Part shown: positions 62,651 to 64,000 of the stretch, one piece after another
Layout of the letters: each line of letters starts with the position of its first letter
How positions within the stretch are numbered: position 1 is the first letter of the stretch
Assembly: GCF_001884045.1 (NCBI RefSeq)
Contig: NZ_MACF01000046.1
Span: forward strand, 124,001-188,000
Reading direction: 5' to 3'
DNA: 64,000 nt
From: Bacillus mobilis
GTDB taxonomy: Bacteria > Bacillota > Bacilli > Bacillales > Bacillaceae_G
Notes under the pieces: model-generated
Seen by the model: only the letters and a program-made list of their open reading frames with translations
Told to the model about the DNA's origin: nothing
Databases searched by the model: none
Translations under genes and position numbers: made by a program

Positions 62651-63418
62651 ATGAGCGATTATATTGTAGTGAAATGCGGCGGTAGTATGTTGGATCAATT
62701 AAATGATGTGTTTTTTGATTGTATAAAGAAATTGCAACAGAAGTATAAAGTAGTGATTGTCCATGGTGGCGGCCCAGAAATTGATGCGCAATTAAAAGAT
62801 TGTAACATCAAAGTAGAAAAAAGAGATGGGTTACGAGTAACACCAAAAGAAGTTATGGATATTGTTCAAATGGTGCTATGCGGAAGTACGAATAAAAAAT
62901 TTGTGATGAAGTTGCAAAGGCATAATTTACTTGCGGTAGGTTGTTCAGGGTGTGACGGCAAATTACTTCAAGTTCAACCTGTCAGCGAAGAAATAGGATA
63001 TGTGGGAGAAGTAAGTTATGTTGAAACATCCTTACTAAAAGGATTGATAAATTTGAACTATATTCCTGTTATTGCTCCGGTCGGGATAAATGATAATGAG
63101 ATTTATAACATAAATGCGGATACAGCTGCAGCTGGAATTGCGGCCGCATTATCCGCAAAAGAACTCATTTTTATTACGGATGTAGATGGGATATTACATG
63201 AAGGGAAATTAGTAAAGAAAACGGATGAATCGGAAATTATTACTTTAATAGAAAAAGGAGTTATTACAGGCGGGATGATCCCGAAAGTACAGGCGGCACT
63301 AACGTCATTAAAAATGGGAGTGCAAAAGATAAGTATTGTGAACGGTACAAAAGATTTTACTGAAGTTACGGGCGAGTGTATTGGAACGACGGTAACGAAA
63401 GGAGTAAGTATCGTATGA
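62651..63418 (+). CDS. argB: Acetylglutamate kinase
   Basis: Phosphorylates N-acetylglutamate. 255 residues of the amino acid kinase family: [35 protein letters not shown] and [14 protein letters not shown]-type ending ([10 protein letters not shown]). ATG 62651 has GGAGAGGGA before it; the ORF's earlier ATG is inside argJ. Overlaps argD by four bases (ATGA). Confidence 0.95.
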   Translation: MSDYIVVKCGGSMLDQLNDVFFDCIKKLQQKYKVVIVHGGGPEIDAQLKDCNIKVEKRDGLRVTPKEVMDIVQMVLCGSTNKKFVMKLQRHNLLAVGCSGCDGKLLQVQPVSEEIGYVGEVSYVETSLLKGLINLNYIPVIAPVGINDNEIYNINADTAAAGIAAALSAKELIFITDVDGILHEGKLVKKTDESEIITLIEKGVITGGMIPKVQAALTSLKMGVQKISIVNGTKDFTEVTGECIGTTVTKGVSIV

Positions 63419-64000
63419 CAAGTCATCTTTTTCAAACGTATGGGAGAAGAAATATTGAGCTTGTAAAGGGAAGTGGAACGAAAGTTATTGATGAAAATGG
63501 TAAGCAATATTTAGACTTCACATCAGGAATTGGCGTATGTAATTTAGGGCATTGTCATCCTACGGTTATGAAAGCTGTTCAAGAGCAACTTCATGATATG
63601 TGGCATATATCTAACCTGTTTACAAACAGCTTACAAGAAGAAGTAGCGTCATTATTAACAGAAAATACAGCGTTAGATTCTGTTTTTTTCTGTAATAGCG
63701 GGGCAGAGGCGAATGAAGCTGCTTTGAAGCTAGCTCGTAAGCATACTGGAAAATCTCTCGTCATCACATGTCAGCAGTCTTTTCACGGTAGAACATTCGG
63801 AACGATGAGTGCGACGGGGCAAAATAAAGTGAAAGAAGGATTTGGTCCGCTCCTTCCGTCTTTTTTACATACCCCGTTTAACGATATAAAGGAGTTAGAG
63901 GAAGTAATGAATGAAGAAGTAGCGGCGGTAATGGTAGAAGTTGTTCAAGGAGAGGGAGGAGTCATTCCTGCTGATCTATCTTTTTTGAAAGCAATTGAAA
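63415..64000 (+). CDS. argD: Acetylornithine aminotransferase (3' end cut by window)
   Basis: PLP-dependent class III aminotransferase converting acetylglutamate semialdehyde to acetylornithine. The first 195 residues are visible: [71 protein letters not shown] and [13 protein letters not shown]. The catalytic lysine lies beyond the window. Start ATG overlaps the argB stop. An argF-type gene would be expected next, by B. cereus group synteny. Confidence 0.94.
   Translation, partial: MTSHLFQTYGRRNIELVKGSGTKVIDENGKQYLDFTSGIGVCNLGHCHPTVMKAVQEQLHDMWHISNLFTNSLQEEVASLLTENTALDSVFFCNSGAEANEAALKLARKHTGKSLVITCQQSFHGRTFGTMSATGQNKVKEGFGPLLPSFLHTPFNDIKELEEVMNEEVAAVMVEVVQGEGGVIPADLSFLKAIE

Noticed and set aside
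1-64000. CRISPR arrays, prophage, IS elements, tRNA or rRNA genes
   Set aside because: No spacer-type direct repeats, transposase or integrase frames, or RNA-gene-like clusters seen. Only bcr1-type repeats have mobile-element features.

Overview
The window is a low-GC Firmicute chromosome segment, almost certainly from the Bacillus cereus group (cereus, anthracis, thuringiensis). Three things point there. The gene order follows the B. subtilis efp-spoIIIA-acc-xse-dxs-recN-spo0A-bkd-art-yqj block. The proteins resemble B. cereus-type sequences. Five copies of a short repeat bounded by TTTAT match the published description of bcr1, an element reported only from this group. Nothing here looks like a prophage, a CRISPR array, a plasmid or a large island; no tRNA or rRNA gene was seen. 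Family and symbol assignments rest on recall of homologous sequences, not on a database search.

Layout. 0-1.4 kb: 3' end of a Xaa-Pro peptidase gene and efp. 1.4-2.3 kb: two minus-strand accessory genes. 2.4-8.0 kb: yqhV and the complete spoIIIAA-AH operon (forespore-mother cell channel). 8.1-15.2 kb: accB-accC-yqhY, then nusB-folD-xseA-xseB-ispA. 15.4-23.3 kb: dxs-yqxC-argR-recN-spoIVB-spo0A. 23.5-26.7 kb: an unassigned GT-C-like membrane protein, a YycC-like small gene, a glycerophosphodiesterase, the first bcr1 copy and yqzF. 26.7-37.0 kb: bkdR, a sigma-54 promoter and ptb-bcd-buk-lpdV-bkdAA-bkdAB-bkdB (branched-chain amino acid catabolism feeding branched fatty acid synthesis). 37-41 kb: a RodA/FtsW-family gene, a DUF421 gene, a Nudix gene, a yjdF riboswitch with yjdF, and a bacilliredoxin gene. 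41-45 kb: artPQR arginine-type ABC transporter, yqjA and an L,D-transpeptidase gene. 45-54 kb: small membrane genes including prli42, an M20 peptidase, a LexA-controlled Y-family polymerase, and mgtC and mgtA behind an M-box riboswitch. 54-60 kb: rnz, a decayed stretch, sdaAB-sdaAA, proI, yqjP-yqjQ, yqzH. 60-64 kb: argC-argJ-argB-argD (cut by the window end).

How it fits together. Three themes recur. The sporulation core (SpoIIIA channel, SpoIVB, Spo0A) sits beside lipid precursor genes (acc, bkd, ispA, dxs). The arginine regulator ArgR is encoded in the same window as two likely targets, artPQR and argCJBD, whose upstream regions share an AT-rich motif. RNA-level control is prominent: M-box, yjdF riboswitch and structured leaders before accB and mgtA.

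Most noteworthy: spoIIIAD has no usable ATG, GTG or TTG start and appears to begin at ATC. The mgtA leader carries a possible 31-codon leader peptide and two competing anti-Shine-Dalgarno segments downstream of the M-box terminator. The L,D-transpeptidase gene runs through its own terminator, predicting non-stop mRNA. Perfect palindromes lie on or beside the promoters of accBC and brxB and upstream of the sigma-54 bkd promoter. The five bcr1 copies each have a different part missing.
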